From NCBI RefSeq assembly GCF_002836595.1, contig NZ_PJBB01000003.1:3409001-3473000 (forward strand): a DNA stretch of 64,000 nucleotides, read 5' to 3'. Shown in pieces: positions 9,967-19,893 of this stretch. Each line of letters opens with the position of its first letter. Position 1 is the first letter of the stretch. The stretch is from Tenacibaculum sp. Bg11-29 (GTDB lineage: Bacteria; Bacteroidota; Bacteroidia; Flavobacteriales; Flavobacteriaceae). The position numbers were made by a program, and so were the translations under genes. The notes beneath the pieces are model-generated. The model searched no databases. It was not told the DNA's origin and saw only the letters and a program-made list of their open reading frames with translations.

Positions 9967-10185
9967 TTAACTTATAAATTTTAAATACAACGCTTCTAAT
10001 TTTGTTCTAGCCCAAGGTGTTGTTCTTAAAAACTTTAAACCTGATTTATAGGTCGGGTTATTTTTAAAAGCATTAATCTTTAAAATTTCACCTAATTCTT
10101 CCCAACCATATTCTAAATACAATTCTTCTAGCATGGTTGCTAACTTTATTCCGTGAAGTGGGTTATTTGGTTGTTCTTGGCTCAT
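9967..10185 (-). CDS. VF530/DUF2132-family putative DNA-binding protein
   Basis: 72 residues. The block NNPLHGIKLATMLEELYLEY plus GWEELGEILKINAFKNNP and the FLRTTPWARTKLEALYL ending are characteristic of the VF530 (DUF2132) family, a small helical protein thought to bind DNA. Length is typical. It is followed on the same strand by no gene and preceded by the thioredoxin-like gene 30 bp away. Confidence 0.85.
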   Translation of the reverse strand: MSQEQPNNPLHGIKLATMLEELYLEYGWEELGEILKINAFKNNPTYKSGLKFLRTTPWARTKLEALYLKFIS

Positions 10186-10215
10186 ATTTTATTTAAAACA
10201 GCAAAAATAAAGCTT

Positions 10216-10761
10216 CTACTTGATTAATTCATCTAATAATGCTCTAACTTTCGTACTATTCCAATCTGCTGCCCCTTTTTTCTGCATAACAATAGCACCT
10301 TTCTTATCTAAAATAAAAGTAGCAGGTATCGATTTACTTTTTAATTGAGTTGGTATGTTGCTTGTTGTATTATAAGTAGGCAAATCATAACTGTTCTTTT
10401 TATAAAAATTACCAATCGTTTTCCAATTTTCATTACTTACAAAAATAAATGCTATACGATCTTTATAATCATCATATAAACGTTGAATACTTGGCATTTC
10501 TGCTCTACAAGGCGGACACCATGTTGCCCAAAAATTCACAAAAACTACTTTTCCTTTTGTCTTATTAAAATCAATACTTTCAGTATTTAAACCTTGTAAG
10601 TTCCAATCATATTTTTTTAATTCTTCTCTTTCTTCAACCTTAATTGTACTAGGTGAAAAAGAGATTAATCGAATAAAATAAACTTTGGTAGGCGGGTATA
10701 TTAACAAACCTATTATAACTATAAATACAATATTTGATATCGTTTTTCTTGTAAATTTCAT
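10216..10761 (-). CDS. TlpA/ResA-like membrane-anchored thiol-disulfide oxidoreductase
   Basis: 181 residues: an N-terminal membrane anchor (about residues 10-28), then a thioredoxin fold. The redox motif WATWCPPCRAEMP and the cis-Pro in SIPATFILDKKG are present. Such proteins keep periplasmic cysteines reduced, often for cytochrome c maturation. The ATG overlaps the stop of the upstream aminopeptidase gene by one base (TAATG), implying translational coupling. Confidence 0.88.
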   Translation of the reverse strand: MKFTRKTISNIVFIVIIGLLIYPPTKVYFIRLISFSPSTIKVEEREELKKYDWNLQGLNTESIDFNKTKGKVVFVNFWATWCPPCRAEMPSIQRLYDDYKDRIAFIFVSNENWKTIGNFYKKNSYDLPTYNTTSNIPTQLKSKSIPATFILDKKGAIVMQKKGAADWNSTKVRALLDELIK

Positions 10762-12383
10762 TAATCTAAATTAGGTAATACAAAATCGTCTAATACACTT
10801 TTCTTAGCCATCATTTTCTCAATAGCAATCACTGTTCTTGGTGCTTCGTTTGATAAATTAAACGGAGCTCCATCGGTAATTAAAATATCATCTTCAATGC
10901 GAACTGCAATTCCCCACCATTTTTTATCACAATTACTTCCTTCAGGAATATAAATACCTGGTTCTACAGTAATAACCATGTTTTTCTGAAACTTACCATA
11001 AGTCCCTGGATCATGTACATCTAACCCAATATGGTGTGAAGTACCATGAGGAAAGTATTTGTGTTCTTCATCTAATGTTTTAATAATCCCTAAATCTAAC
11101 AATCCTTGGTTAATTACTTTTTTAGTAGCTTGTCCTGGTGCCCAAAACATATTTTCGATAGTACATACCTTTATACCTTCATTTTGCGCTTTTAACACAA
11201 TTTCATAAATCGCTTTTTGTGCTGGAGAAAATTTACCATTAGCAGGAATTGTACGTGTTACATCGGCAGTATACCCTCTATATTCAGCTCCTAAATCCAT
11301 TAATACTAACTCATCATTTACTTTGGTTTTATTGTTTTCTATATAATGTAAAATACAACCATTATTTCCTGCTCCTACTATTGATGGATACCCTTCATAT
11401 TCAGCCCCATATTTTTTATATACAAACTCATGAATTCCTTGAATTTCTGTTTCAGACATCTCAGATTTCATTGCTTTCATCATTTCTACTTGACCAATTG
11501 CTGAAATACGAATTGCTTTGGTTAATAATTTTAACTCTTCGGCTGTTTTAACCTCACGCATTTCTGCTAATTTTAATGATAAAAAAGTTAAATCTATATT
11601 CGACTCTCCCGTAAGCTTTACTACTACTTTTTCTTTTATTTCTTTTTTAAGATTATCACTTGTAGCATTCTTATAATCCATTAATAACTTATCCTCTTTT
11701 AAACTTGGATAATATGTAATTGCTTTGCCTATAACCTGAGCTACATTTGCTGTATTTTCTATTGGCGTAGATTTTATAAGCTCATATACATATTTTTTTT
11801 CCTTTGATAAAAATGATGATGGATTGTAATCTGATTGGTTTTTAAATTCTTTTACTAAATCATAAACTTCTGCTGTGTTTCTTTCTGAATTTCTATAATC
11901 ATCTTTAAATTTATCAATAAAAATTTTATCGAATTTTTTAAAATTTAATTTATCAGAAATAAAATCTTCCGCATTTTTAGCAACTTTAAAACCTAACTCA
12001 GCTTTTGCTCCTTCAATACCTAAACGCTTTCCATTCCACATTTCTGCTCTTGGATCGTTTTTTTGAACATATAAAACTTCATTATATGAAGTACCTGAAC
12101 TATCTTTTTGATTGTCTGAAAACAATACTAAAACTGCATTTGGTTCTCTATAGCCTGTTAAATAATAAAAACTAGGATCTTGATGAAAAATATAGTCAAC
12201 ATCGTTCGATCTATTTCTTATAGAATTCGCAAAAAGTACTGCTACTGAATTTTCAGGCATTTTAGCTCGTAAAAGATCCCTTCTATTTTTATGAAAATCT
12301 GCTGATAAATAATCAGTTGGTGTTTGTGCTATAGCTGTATTTAATATTGATAACAAGCAAACTAATAGTGTTTTTTTTAACAT
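10761..12383 (-). CDS. Secreted Xaa-Pro aminopeptidase (M24B, aminopeptidase P)
   Basis: I place the start at 12383, where MLKKTLLVCLLSILNTAIAQ forms a good signal peptide; an in-frame ATG 63 bp upstream adds a non-signal tail and is less likely. The protein removes N-terminal residues next to proline. The dinuclear metal site is complete: LMDLGAEYRGYTADVTRT (two Asp), HGTSHHIGLDVHD (His), TVEPGIYIPEG (Glu) and RIEDDILI (Glu). An N-terminal AMP_N domain contains FLTGY-like FYYLTGYREPNAVLVLF. It is coupled to the downstream thioredoxin-like gene. Confidence 0.92.
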   Translation of the reverse strand: MLKKTLLVCLLSILNTAIAQTPTDYLSADFHKNRRDLLRAKMPENSVAVLFANSIRNRSNDVDYIFHQDPSFYYLTGYREPNAVLVLFSDNQKDSSGTSYNEVLYVQKNDPRAEMWNGKRLGIEGAKAELGFKVAKNAEDFISDKLNFKKFDKIFIDKFKDDYRNSERNTAEVYDLVKEFKNQSDYNPSSFLSKEKKYVYELIKSTPIENTANVAQVIGKAITYYPSLKEDKLLMDYKNATSDNLKKEIKEKVVVKLTGESNIDLTFLSLKLAEMREVKTAEELKLLTKAIRISAIGQVEMMKAMKSEMSETEIQGIHEFVYKKYGAEYEGYPSIVGAGNNGCILHYIENNKTKVNDELVLMDLGAEYRGYTADVTRTIPANGKFSPAQKAIYEIVLKAQNEGIKVCTIENMFWAPGQATKKVINQGLLDLGIIKTLDEEHKYFPHGTSHHIGLDVHDPGTYGKFQKNMVITVEPGIYIPEGSNCDKKWWGIAVRIEDDILITDGAPFNLSNEAPRTVIAIEKMMAKKSVLDDFVLPNLD

Positions 12384-12546
12384 TTCATTGTTTTTACAGA
12401 TACTCAAATGTAATATTCTTAAAGTGTAACAAGAAAATATTAACATAACATTAGGTAATAATCTATTAAAATATTAAACATATTCAAGCTAATTGTTTGT
12501 CTTTTTTTCAATATTTTAGCAATACTTTTAAACAAACAATTTTAAA

Positions 12547-13629
12547 ATGAAAAATACTGCATTAACACATATTCACGAAGCTTTAGGTGCTAAATTAGTT
12601 CCTTTTGCTGGTTATAACATGCCTGTACAATATGAAGGTATAAATATAGAACACGAAACCGTTAGAAAAGGAGTTGGTGTTTTTGATGTAAGTCATATGG
12701 GTGAGTTTTTCTTAAAAGGAGAAAACGCATTGGCTTTAATTCAAAAAATTGCTACAAACGACGCTTCTAAATTAATCCCCGGTAAGGCGCAGTATAGTTG
12801 TATGCCTAATGCTGATGGTGGAATCGTAGATGATTTAATCATTTATATGATTGCCGAAAATGAGTATATGTTAGTTGTAAATGCTTCTAATATAGAAAAA
12901 GATTGGAATTGGATTTCTAAGCACAATGATTTAAAAGTAGAAATGGAAGATCGTTCTGACGATTGGTCTTTATTAGCTATTCAAGGGCCAAAAGCTGTTG
13001 AAGCAATGCAATCGTTAACCTCTGTTAACTTATCTACAATTAAGTTTTATACATTTGAAATTACTGATTTTGCAGGAATACCAAACGTTGTTGTTTCTGC
13101 TACTGGTTACACAGGTTCTGGTGGTTTTGAAATATATGTAAAAAACAAAGATGTTGAAGCTCTTTGGAAAAAAGTTTTTGAAGCAGGTGCTGATTGGGGA
13201 ATTAAACCTATCGGTTTAGCTGCTCGTGATACATTACGTTTAGAAATGGGGTATTGTTTATATGGTAATGATATTGACGATACTACTTCTCCTCTAGAAG
13301 CTGGTTTAGGTTGGATTACTAAGTTTACTAAAGACTTTGTAAATGCTGAAGCGTTAAAAGCTCAAAAAGAAGCTGGTGTTACTAAAAAATTAGTCGCTTT
13401 CGAATTAACAGAACGTGGTATACCTCGTCATGATTATGAAATAGTTGATGCTGAAGGAACTGTAATTGGTCGTGTTACTTCTGGAACGATGAGTCCATCT
13501 TTAGGTAAAGGTATTGGTTTAGGATATGTTACTAAAGAAAACTCTAAAGTAGCTTCTGAAATTTTTATTCAAGTTCGTAAAAAACAAATACCTGCAAAGG
13601 TTGTTAAATTACCTTTTTATAAAGGATAA
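12547..13629 (+). CDS. gcvT: Glycine cleavage system T protein (aminomethyltransferase)
   Basis: 360 residues, typical length. GcvT passes the methylene group from the H-protein-bound aminomethyl to tetrahydrofolate. Diagnostic motifs: [11 protein letters not shown], the folate-binding region around [40 protein letters not shown] and the C-terminal [19 protein letters not shown]. Other gcv genes are not next to it. A 9-bp inverted repeat (AATTGTTTG at 12491, CAAACAATT at 12533) lies just upstream and may be a regulator site. It ends at a strong terminator. Confidence 0.96.
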   Translation: MKNTALTHIHEALGAKLVPFAGYNMPVQYEGINIEHETVRKGVGVFDVSHMGEFFLKGENALALIQKIATNDASKLIPGKAQYSCMPNADGGIVDDLIIYMIAENEYMLVVNASNIEKDWNWISKHNDLKVEMEDRSDDWSLLAIQGPKAVEAMQSLTSVNLSTIKFYTFEITDFAGIPNVVVSATGYTGSGGFEIYVKNKDVEALWKKVFEAGADWGIKPIGLAARDTLRLEMGYCLYGNDIDDTTSPLEAGLGWITKFTKDFVNAEALKAQKEAGVTKKLVAFELTERGIPRHDYEIVDAEGTVIGRVTSGTMSPSLGKGIGLGYVTKENSKVASEIFIQVRKKQIPAKVVKLPFYKG

Positions 13630-13648
13630 TTAAATATTTTATAAATAA

Positions 13649-13674
13649 AAAAGCAACTCGTATGAGTTGCTTTT
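13649..13674 (+). terminator. gcvT terminator
   Basis: AAAAGCAACTC / GAGTTGCTTTT hairpin with a 4-nt loop followed by TT runs, 19 bp after the gcvT stop; also usable by the convergent gene at 13707. Confidence 0.85.
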
Positions 13675-13706
13675 TTATTATAACATAATAAATAAGTTAA
13701 CGGTTT

Positions 13707-14120
13707 TTATTTCTTTAAAACAACACCTCTTCCTCCATACATATGAATTGCTAAAGCACTAAACTCCTCTTGAACAGTTGCTGTTTTAATCGTATAACGT
13801 TTAGAAATTTCTTTTAAAGCTTTCTTTGTTTTTGAGTTTTTATTCATCGCTATTCCAGCCATTATTAAAATAGCTAATACTATAATTGCGATAATTGATA
13901 TTTCAATATTTTTTATATTTTTATATGTACTATAGCTGTAACTATTTCCTGCTATAAAAACATTATGTATTAAAAAAAGAACTCCAACAAGTAAGAAAGG
14001 TAGTTTTACATAGCTTTCCATGGCAGCAGATTCTCCATATAATTTTAAAGGGATTTGAAGTTTCTCTTTAGGTACTTTTTCTATAATTTCAAATGTTACT
14101 TTTTCATCTGTAGCTTCCAT
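13707..14120 (-). CDS. Small membrane protein with two helices, function unknown
   Basis: 137 residues. A cytoplasmic N-terminus (KVTFEIIEKVPKEKLQIPLKLYGE) is followed by two membrane segments at about residues 40-58 and 71-90. The lysine-rich stretch NKNSKTKKALKEISKRY and a C-terminus ending GGRGVVLKK come next. I do not recognise a family. It is convergent with gcvT and is monocistronic. Confidence 0.7.
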   Translation of the reverse strand: MEATDEKVTFEIIEKVPKEKLQIPLKLYGESAAMESYVKLPFLLVGVLFLIHNVFIAGNSYSYSTYKNIKNIEISIIAIIVLAILIMAGIAMNKNSKTKKALKEISKRYTIKTATVQEEFSALAIHMYGGRGVVLKK

Positions 14121-14215
14121 ATATCGTTTTTTAAATAAGAATTATTAAATCTTATACTCCTCTTTTTTAAATTATATAATTTAGCCAAATTACAAACTTT
14201 TTATAAATGTAGTAC

Positions 14216-15280
14216 TTACTTTTTAGGTTTTATAATATATAAACCTTTGCTTCCGCTTGCGCCTATATTTGTAGGGTAAAAGAGTTTTAAAAAACTTACT
14301 TTAGATTTATTTGTATACCTTTTTGGCAAAACATAATAAGACAAATAATTTTTTGGACTAGATAAAAACCCAACACTTTTAATCCCTTTTTCTTTAAACT
14401 TAAACACTTCTTTATTTATTTCTAATTTAAGGTAAGAGGTTCCTATAAATGATACTGGTATACTTGTATAAGCAATTGTTCCGTAAGTATTATCTTTGTG
14501 ATAAAATGAAGTTTTTATTTCTTTATATTTAGGATATTCTAAATTCATTTCATCCGTAAGAATAACAGGATCTGGTACAGAAGAGAATCCTTCATTCCCT
14601 GACGATCGTGTTGAGTATACATTATCTACAGTGTTTTTAAGAAATAGTAATTTTTTAAATTTTTCAGGATACTTTTTAACTATTTCTCCAGTTGGGTAAA
14701 AGTTTATTCCGCTAGATTTAAATCGTGATATATAAATACCTAACCATTCATTTTCTATTTTTAAATAGACTTTATAATTCTTAGTATTGAATGCATAGAC
14801 TACATGACTTGCTTTGTTATAATACGTTTCCATCAACTTAAAGAACCCTTCTTTATTTAATTCTTTATTTGAGAAGTCTATTATTTTATTAAGCGGTGTT
14901 ACTTTAATTTTTTCTTGTGTTAAATCATATATTTCGGAGTCTGTAAAAACATAAGAACCAAAATTAGCGTAACTAACATTACCTAATCTATCAATTTTAA
15001 ATTGCTCTTCCCCTACATTATTAATTTTTGTTATTTTCTCATCTCCATAAACAATAAAATAATTCCCTATTTCATCATAGCCTATCAAATTATAGCCGTT
15101 TTCTGATATTCTTTCTATTTTAAAATTTTCACTGTTTACTCCATCTTTTAAATAATTGTAATTTTCATATTCTTTTTTCTTAAATAGTGATGCTGAAGTA
15201 ATATTTATTGGAGTACATTTTTGAATAAAAACCAGAAGTAAAAAGCATCCTAAAATCATTTTCTTATTTTTTTTTGTCAT
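14216..15280 (-). CDS. Hypothetical exported protein or lipoprotein
   Basis: 354 residues. The start is MTKKNKKMILGCFLLLVFIQKC; either this ATG or Met8 could initiate, and Cys22 may be a weak lipobox. The body is beta-rich with repeated short motifs such as YNLIGYDEIGNYFIVYGDE, suggestive of a propeller-like or repeat domain. No named family recognised. It stands alone, about 150 bp from the efflux operon end and on the same strand. Confidence 0.65.
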   Translation of the reverse strand: MTKKNKKMILGCFLLLVFIQKCTPINITSASLFKKKEYENYNYLKDGVNSENFKIERISENGYNLIGYDEIGNYFIVYGDEKITKINNVGEEQFKIDRLGNVSYANFGSYVFTDSEIYDLTQEKIKVTPLNKIIDFSNKELNKEGFFKLMETYYNKASHVVYAFNTKNYKVYLKIENEWLGIYISRFKSSGINFYPTGEIVKKYPEKFKKLLFLKNTVDNVYSTRSSGNEGFSSVPDPVILTDEMNLEYPKYKEIKTSFYHKDNTYGTIAYTSIPVSFIGTSYLKLEINKEVFKFKEKGIKSVGFLSSPKNYLSYYVLPKRYTNKSKVSFLKLFYPTNIGASGSKGLYIIKPKK

Positions 15281-15363
15281 TATTCTTTAAATTAAGTATA
15301 ATATATATACTTTAATTGTTTACAATGTTATTTTTAAAAGGCAAACTATTGATTTAATTATTC

Positions 15364-15409
15364 AAAAAAAGAAGAAGAAATTCAACATTGAATTTCTTCT
15401 TCTTTTTTA
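15364..15409 (-). terminator. Terminator of the MacAB-like efflux operon
   Basis: A long perfect stem, GAAGAAGAAATTCAA / TTGAATTTCTTCTTC, flanked by A- and T-runs, 20 bp past the end of the operon. It would work on either strand. Confidence 0.85.
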
Positions 15410-15430
15410 TAAAATTAAGAACAAAAATTA

Positions 15431-16543
15431 TTAATCATCTTTCTTTTTATCTTTTGAAGCTTTGTTCCAAATTTTGATTTCATCATCTTTTGTAATTCCA
15501 CCTAAAAGTTCAACATTTACTCCATCTGAAGTTCCTAATTCGACATCTTTCTTTTCAAATTTACCATCTGCTGTTTTAATCTCTACATATGGTTTTTCAG
15601 TTTTTTTATCAAATCTTAATAGTGCTTCTTTTATTGATAAAACTGAGTCTTTCTTTACTAAAACAATATCTGCATTTGCACTGTAACCAGCTCTAATAAA
15701 ATATTTATCATCTAAAGATACGTCTGCTTTAATTTTAAATTGAACGGCACCTCCTTCATCAGTTCCTTTTGGAGCAATAAAATTTAATACTGCTGGAAAT
15801 TTCTTATTTTCAATTGCTCCCAAAGCAATTTCAATTTTCGTTCCTTTTATTAATTTACCTACTTCTGACTCATCAACTTTTCCTTCAAAAATCATCTTTG
15901 TCATATCTGCGATACGAGCAATCGTAGTACCTGCATTAAAGTCGTTTGTTTGTGTAACTTGATACCCTCTTTTCACAGGGATTTCAACAACCATACCTGA
16001 CGTCGTAGCTCTAATACTAGTATTAGCAGCACTACCTAAACCAGATGTTGTACCTCTTTTAATAATATCCATATCTGATCTCGCATTCGATAAAGATAAT
16101 CTTGCATTGTTATAGTTTAATTCAGAGTTTTCAAATGCCTGAAGCGAGATTACACCTTTATCAAACAATTTTTTATTTCTATCAAATTGCACTTTTGCAT
16201 TATTAAACGATAGTCGTGCATTTTTAACGCTACCATTAGCTCTGTTTAAAGAAGCTACATTTGGCACCACTCTTACGGTTGCGATTAAATCACCTGCCTT
16301 TACAATAGCTCCTTCTTCAACTAAAATTTTATCAACAATACCTGCTATTTGAGGCTTAATTTCAACTTCTTCTAAAGGTACTACTTTACCTGTTGCTACT
16401 GTTTTTTTAACTATTGTCGTTCTAAACGCTTTTTCGGTTTCATATTCAACAATATTTTTTTTGTTCTTTTTTGCGAACCAGATTAACGCTATTGCAAATA
16501 ATACTGCTACAATACCTAAAATAATTTTTGCTCTTTTACTCAT
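15431..16543 (-). CDS. HlyD/MacA-type periplasmic efflux adaptor
   Basis: 370 residues with one N-terminal membrane anchor (about residues 6-23). A lipoyl/barrel-sandwich segment is split around a coiled-coil hairpin: VEIKPQIAGIVDKILVEEGAIVKAGDLIATV before it and IRATTSGMVVEIPVKRGYQV after it. The coiled-coil is rich in NARLSFNNAKVQ repeats. It bridges inner-membrane permeases to an outer-membrane channel. It is the last gene of a four-gene operon (ATPase, two permeases, adaptor), 15 bp after the second permease gene. The TolC-like partner is not in the window. Confidence 0.9.
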   Translation of the reverse strand: MSKRAKIILGIVAVLFAIALIWFAKKNKKNIVEYETEKAFRTTIVKKTVATGKVVPLEEVEIKPQIAGIVDKILVEEGAIVKAGDLIATVRVVPNVASLNRANGSVKNARLSFNNAKVQFDRNKKLFDKGVISLQAFENSELNYNNARLSLSNARSDMDIIKRGTTSGLGSAANTSIRATTSGMVVEIPVKRGYQVTQTNDFNAGTTIARIADMTKMIFEGKVDESEVGKLIKGTKIEIALGAIENKKFPAVLNFIAPKGTDEGGAVQFKIKADVSLDDKYFIRAGYSANADIVLVKKDSVLSIKEALLRFDKKTEKPYVEIKTADGKFEKKDVELGTSDGVNVELLGGITKDDEIKIWNKASKDKKKDD

Positions 16544-16558
16544 AATATGTTAATTGAT

Positions 16559-17800
16559 TTATTCTTCTCTTAATGCTTCGATTGGTTTTATTACTGTTGC
16601 CATGTGGGCGGGTATTAAGCCTATTAAAGTACCTAATATTACTAAAGTTGTAAATGCTATTAAAATAATTGGAATATTTACTGTTGGATTTATTAATGTA
16701 GCGTCAGGGCCTTGACCAAATGCTGCATCTATTAAAAAGAGTACTAATGCTCCTAATATAATACCTAACATTCCTGCTATAGTTGTTAAGAAAACAGATT
16801 CTAATACAATTTGCTGTCTTATACTTTTTGGGGTTGCTCCTAATGCTCTTCTTATACCAATTTCTTTGGTTCTTTCTTTTACTGTAATTAATAAAATATT
16901 ACCAATAGCAAATACCCCAGCAATTAAAGTTGCTATGCCTACAAACCAAGTTAAAAACTGCATTCCTGTTAAAAACCCTGTAAACTTAGCAATTTCAACA
17001 CCTAAATTAACACTACCAAAGGCTCTTTTATCATCTGGGTGAACTTTATGTAAACTTTTTAAAGTTAACAAAATATCTTTTTCCATTTGTTTGATATCTA
17101 CACCTTCATTAGCTGTAATCATCATCCAATGTATCTTATCACCCATATTATAAACCTGTTGATAGGTTGTAAAAGGAATGTAAGCACATTCACCATCAAA
17201 ATTAATACTTGTAGATTCTTTATAAACACCGATTACTTTATAATTGATACTATTAATCTTAATATATTGGCCTATAGGTTTTTCATTTTTCTCAAACAAT
17301 TGTTTGTATATATCTTCAGCTATTACAACTACTTTCGCTTTTGATAAAATATCATTTTCGTTTAAAAAACGCCCATAAATTAAATTTTTCTTTTGAACCT
17401 GATCTAAAACGGGGTAGTCTCCACTTACTTGAAAACTTCCTGATTTAAATCCTTTTACTATTTGTCCATTTGTCTGACTTCTTGGAGCCAATAACTTTAT
17501 TTCTTTAAACTCTTTTTTTAAAATTTTAACATCAGTTAGTGTAGGTAAAAATCGCCTTCCTTTTTGAAAACCTTTAAATGGTGTATCAGTAGACTGAGTC
17601 CAAATAAATACACTATTCGTTGCAAAATTTCCAAAAATTTTCTTGAAGTTATTTTCCATTCCCCTTGAAGCTCCCAAAAGAACAACTAATAAAAAAATTC
17701 CCCAAAGAACACCTATAATGGTAATAACTGTTCTAACTTTATTTTTACGAATACTTCCGTAAATTTCTTGCCAAGTGTCTGAATCAAATAAAAATTTCAT
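16559..17800 (-). CDS. MacB-like ABC transporter permease (second copy)
   Basis: 413 residues: one N-terminal helix (VRTVITIIGVLWGIFLLVVLL), a large MacB periplasmic domain (about residues 45-265), then three C-terminal helices with the FtsX motif KERTKEIGIRRALGATPKSI. It ends in the conserved IKPIEALREE. It is paired with the similar permease two bases upstream; the two probably form a heterodimer powered by the operon ATPase. Type VII mechanotransmission export of a peptide, lipid or drug is inferred from the family. Confidence 0.9.
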   Translation of the reverse strand: MKFLFDSDTWQEIYGSIRKNKVRTVITIIGVLWGIFLLVVLLGASRGMENNFKKIFGNFATNSVFIWTQSTDTPFKGFQKGRRFLPTLTDVKILKKEFKEIKLLAPRSQTNGQIVKGFKSGSFQVSGDYPVLDQVQKKNLIYGRFLNENDILSKAKVVVIAEDIYKQLFEKNEKPIGQYIKINSINYKVIGVYKESTSINFDGECAYIPFTTYQQVYNMGDKIHWMMITANEGVDIKQMEKDILLTLKSLHKVHPDDKRAFGSVNLGVEIAKFTGFLTGMQFLTWFVGIATLIAGVFAIGNILLITVKERTKEIGIRRALGATPKSIRQQIVLESVFLTTIAGMLGIILGALVLFLIDAAFGQGPDATLINPTVNIPIILIAFTTLVILGTLIGLIPAHMATVIKPIEALREE

Positions 17801-17802
17801 AA

Positions 17803-19032
17803 TTAATCTGCTCTTAATGCTACAATTGGTTTAATATTCGCGGCTCTTTTTGCTGGTATATATCCAGCAATTAATCCTGATAAAATTAAAACGATGGTTG
17901 CTCCTATTACAATACCAGGACTTACACTTGGATCTTTTATAAAGTATTTTTCTAAGCTATCTCCTATTAAACTTAAAATATAAGTTCCTAAAGATAAACC
18001 TAAGTACCCAGCTATAGTGGTTATTAAAACGGATTCTTGTACTACCATACCAACAATTGATGATGGTTTTGCTCCTAATGCTTTTCTAATACCAAATTCT
18101 TTCGTTCTTTCTTTAATAACAAAAATCATAATATTACTAATACCTATAATACCTGCTATTAAAGTACCAGACCCAACGAATATCACAATAAAATATAGTG
18201 CTAACATAAATGTTCCCACCCCTTTATTTGCTTCTGCCATGTTTCGTACAGAAAGTGCACTTTGATCGTCTGGATGTATTCCTAAATTCTTACGTAAGTC
18301 ACGCTCCATTTTATTACCAAATGCAATCGCTTCATCTAAACTTAATTTAGGATCATAACCTACAATAATTTGACTTAGATGATCATTATTACCATATATC
18401 ATTTGTGCTGTAGTAACCGGCATGTAAGTTTGACGCTCTTCATTATCTCCTCCAGCATCAGAAAATATTCCAATAATTAGATACGAAATTCCGTTTACGC
18501 TTACACGTTTACCTAATGCAGGTTTTTCTCCAAATAAATCTTGTTTTACTAAACGACCAATAACAATAACCTTCGATTTTTCTTTTAAATCTCTTTCGTT
18601 AATATACCTACCTTCATCTATAATTGTTTTTTCTAAAAACTGATGATCTGGATGTACTGCTCGTAATCGATAACTGTCAGATTTACTTTTATAAGAAATA
18701 GTTACGTTTTTATAAATTCTAGCCGTTTGGTGTTGAATTTTATCTTCGTAAGTTTCTTTAATAAAATTATAATCTTTATTTTTTAACTGAATTGTTCTAC
18801 CAGTTTGTAATCCTTTATAAGGTTTTGAAGTTTTCCAAACTCTAACCCTCATTGTATTCATTGCATCATCAACAAAAGCACCTTTAAATGAGTTACTCAA
18901 TCCGCTTACAATACCAAAAAGTAAGGTAAATAATAATATTGCAAAAGCAACTGTAAAACCAGACATTACTGAACGTAATTTATTTTTACTAATGCTTTGA
19001 AATATTTCTCTCCAACGATCTAAATCAAACAT
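17803..19032 (-). CDS. MacB-like ABC transporter permease (first copy)
   Basis: 409 residues with the same plan as its neighbour: one N-terminal helix (LRSVMSGFTVAFAILLFTLL), a periplasmic MacB core, three C-terminal helices, KERTKEFGIRKALGAKPSSI and a C-terminal NIKPIVALRAD. The two-base gaps to the ATPase gene before it and to the other permease after it indicate one mRNA. The two permeases are clearly diverged, so this looks like an obligate heterodimer rather than a recent duplication. Confidence 0.9.
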   Translation of the reverse strand: MFDLDRWREIFQSISKNKLRSVMSGFTVAFAILLFTLLFGIVSGLSNSFKGAFVDDAMNTMRVRVWKTSKPYKGLQTGRTIQLKNKDYNFIKETYEDKIQHQTARIYKNVTISYKSKSDSYRLRAVHPDHQFLEKTIIDEGRYINERDLKEKSKVIVIGRLVKQDLFGEKPALGKRVSVNGISYLIIGIFSDAGGDNEERQTYMPVTTAQMIYGNNDHLSQIIVGYDPKLSLDEAIAFGNKMERDLRKNLGIHPDDQSALSVRNMAEANKGVGTFMLALYFIVIFVGSGTLIAGIIGISNIMIFVIKERTKEFGIRKALGAKPSSIVGMVVQESVLITTIAGYLGLSLGTYILSLIGDSLEKYFIKDPSVSPGIVIGATIVLILSGLIAGYIPAKRAANIKPIVALRAD

Positions 19033-19034
19033 AA

Positions 19035-19745
19035 TTAAACTGCTTTAATTTTTTCTTTAGTATTGTTTACTGAAGTATATTCATCACTTATAATAACCCC
19101 ATCTTTTAAACGAACAATTCTATTTGTTTGCTCTGCTACCTCTTCTTCATGCGTAATTACAAAAACAGTCATACCTTCATCATTAATTTCTTTTAATAAA
19201 TCCATAACCGAATCTGTAGTAGTAGAATCTAATGCTCCTGTTGGCTCATCTGCTAACACAACTTTAGGTTTAGTAACTAAAGCTCTTGCTATTGCAACAC
19301 GTTGTTTTTGCCCTCCAGAAAGTTCATTTGGTAAATGATTAGCCCAGTCTTTTAAACCAACTTTTTCAAGGTAATCTAAAGCAATTTTTGATCTTTCTTT
19401 TCTATTAACTCCTTTATAATATAAAGGTAATGCTACGTTTTCTAAAGCTGTTTTGTAAGATATTAAGTTGAAAGACTGAAAAACAAAACCTAAAAATTTG
19501 TTACGTAAAATTGCAGCTTTTTTCTCGTTTAAATCTTCAATTAACTCACCATTTAAATAATACTTCCCTTCATCATGTGAATCTAACAAGCCAACTATAT
19601 TTAATAAAGTAGATTTCCCAGATCCTGAAGATCCCATAATAGATACGAATTCACCTTCTTTAATATGCAAGTCAAGTCCTTTTAAAACATGAAGTTTGTC
19701 TTTTCCTATTGGATAGGATTTGTGTAGGTTTTCTATTTTAATCAT
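19035..19745 (-). CDS. ABC transporter ATPase (MacB/LolD class)
   Basis: Start chosen at 19745, where MIKIENLHKSYPIGKDKLHV begins the canonical domain; an upstream in-frame start adds 18 residues and would overlap the presumed promoter. Motifs are Walker A GSSGSGKST, Q-loop GFVFQSFN, signature LSGGQKQR, Walker B VVLADEPTGALD and switch VITHEEEVAEQ. It energises the two permeases encoded immediately downstream. 236 residues, standard length. Confidence 0.95.
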   Translation of the reverse strand: MIKIENLHKSYPIGKDKLHVLKGLDLHIKEGEFVSIMGSSGSGKSTLLNIVGLLDSHDEGKYYLNGELIEDLNEKKAAILRNKFLGFVFQSFNLISYKTALENVALPLYYKGVNRKERSKIALDYLEKVGLKDWANHLPNELSGGQKQRVAIARALVTKPKVVLADEPTGALDSTTTDSVMDLLKEINDEGMTVFVITHEEEVAEQTNRIVRLKDGVIISDEYTSVNNTKEKIKAV

Positions 19746-19778
19746 CGCTTTAGTTAATTTTATACTAAAATAAATACT

Positions 19779-19786
19779 CAAACATA
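19779..19786 (-). promoter_or_regulatory. Candidate -7 box for the efflux operon
   Basis: On the minus strand this reads TATGTTTG, matching TAnnTTTG, about 33 bp upstream of the chosen ATPase start at 19745. It supports that start over the longer frame. Confidence 0.35.
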
Positions 19787-19861
19787 CTTTTGTTACCAAT
19801 TATATGTTAAATCACTATTTACTTTCTTACAAGACGCTTAATTTTGATTTATGTTACAAAA

Positions 19862-19869
19862 TAATTTTG
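19862..19869 (+). promoter_or_regulatory. Candidate -7 box for the DCC-family gene
   Basis: TAATTTTG matches TAnnTTTG 24 bp before the ATG at 19894, with a TTTTG at 19842-19846 as a possible -33 element. Confidence 0.35.
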
Positions 19870-19893
19870 CCTTTTTAATAATAAGTATATACA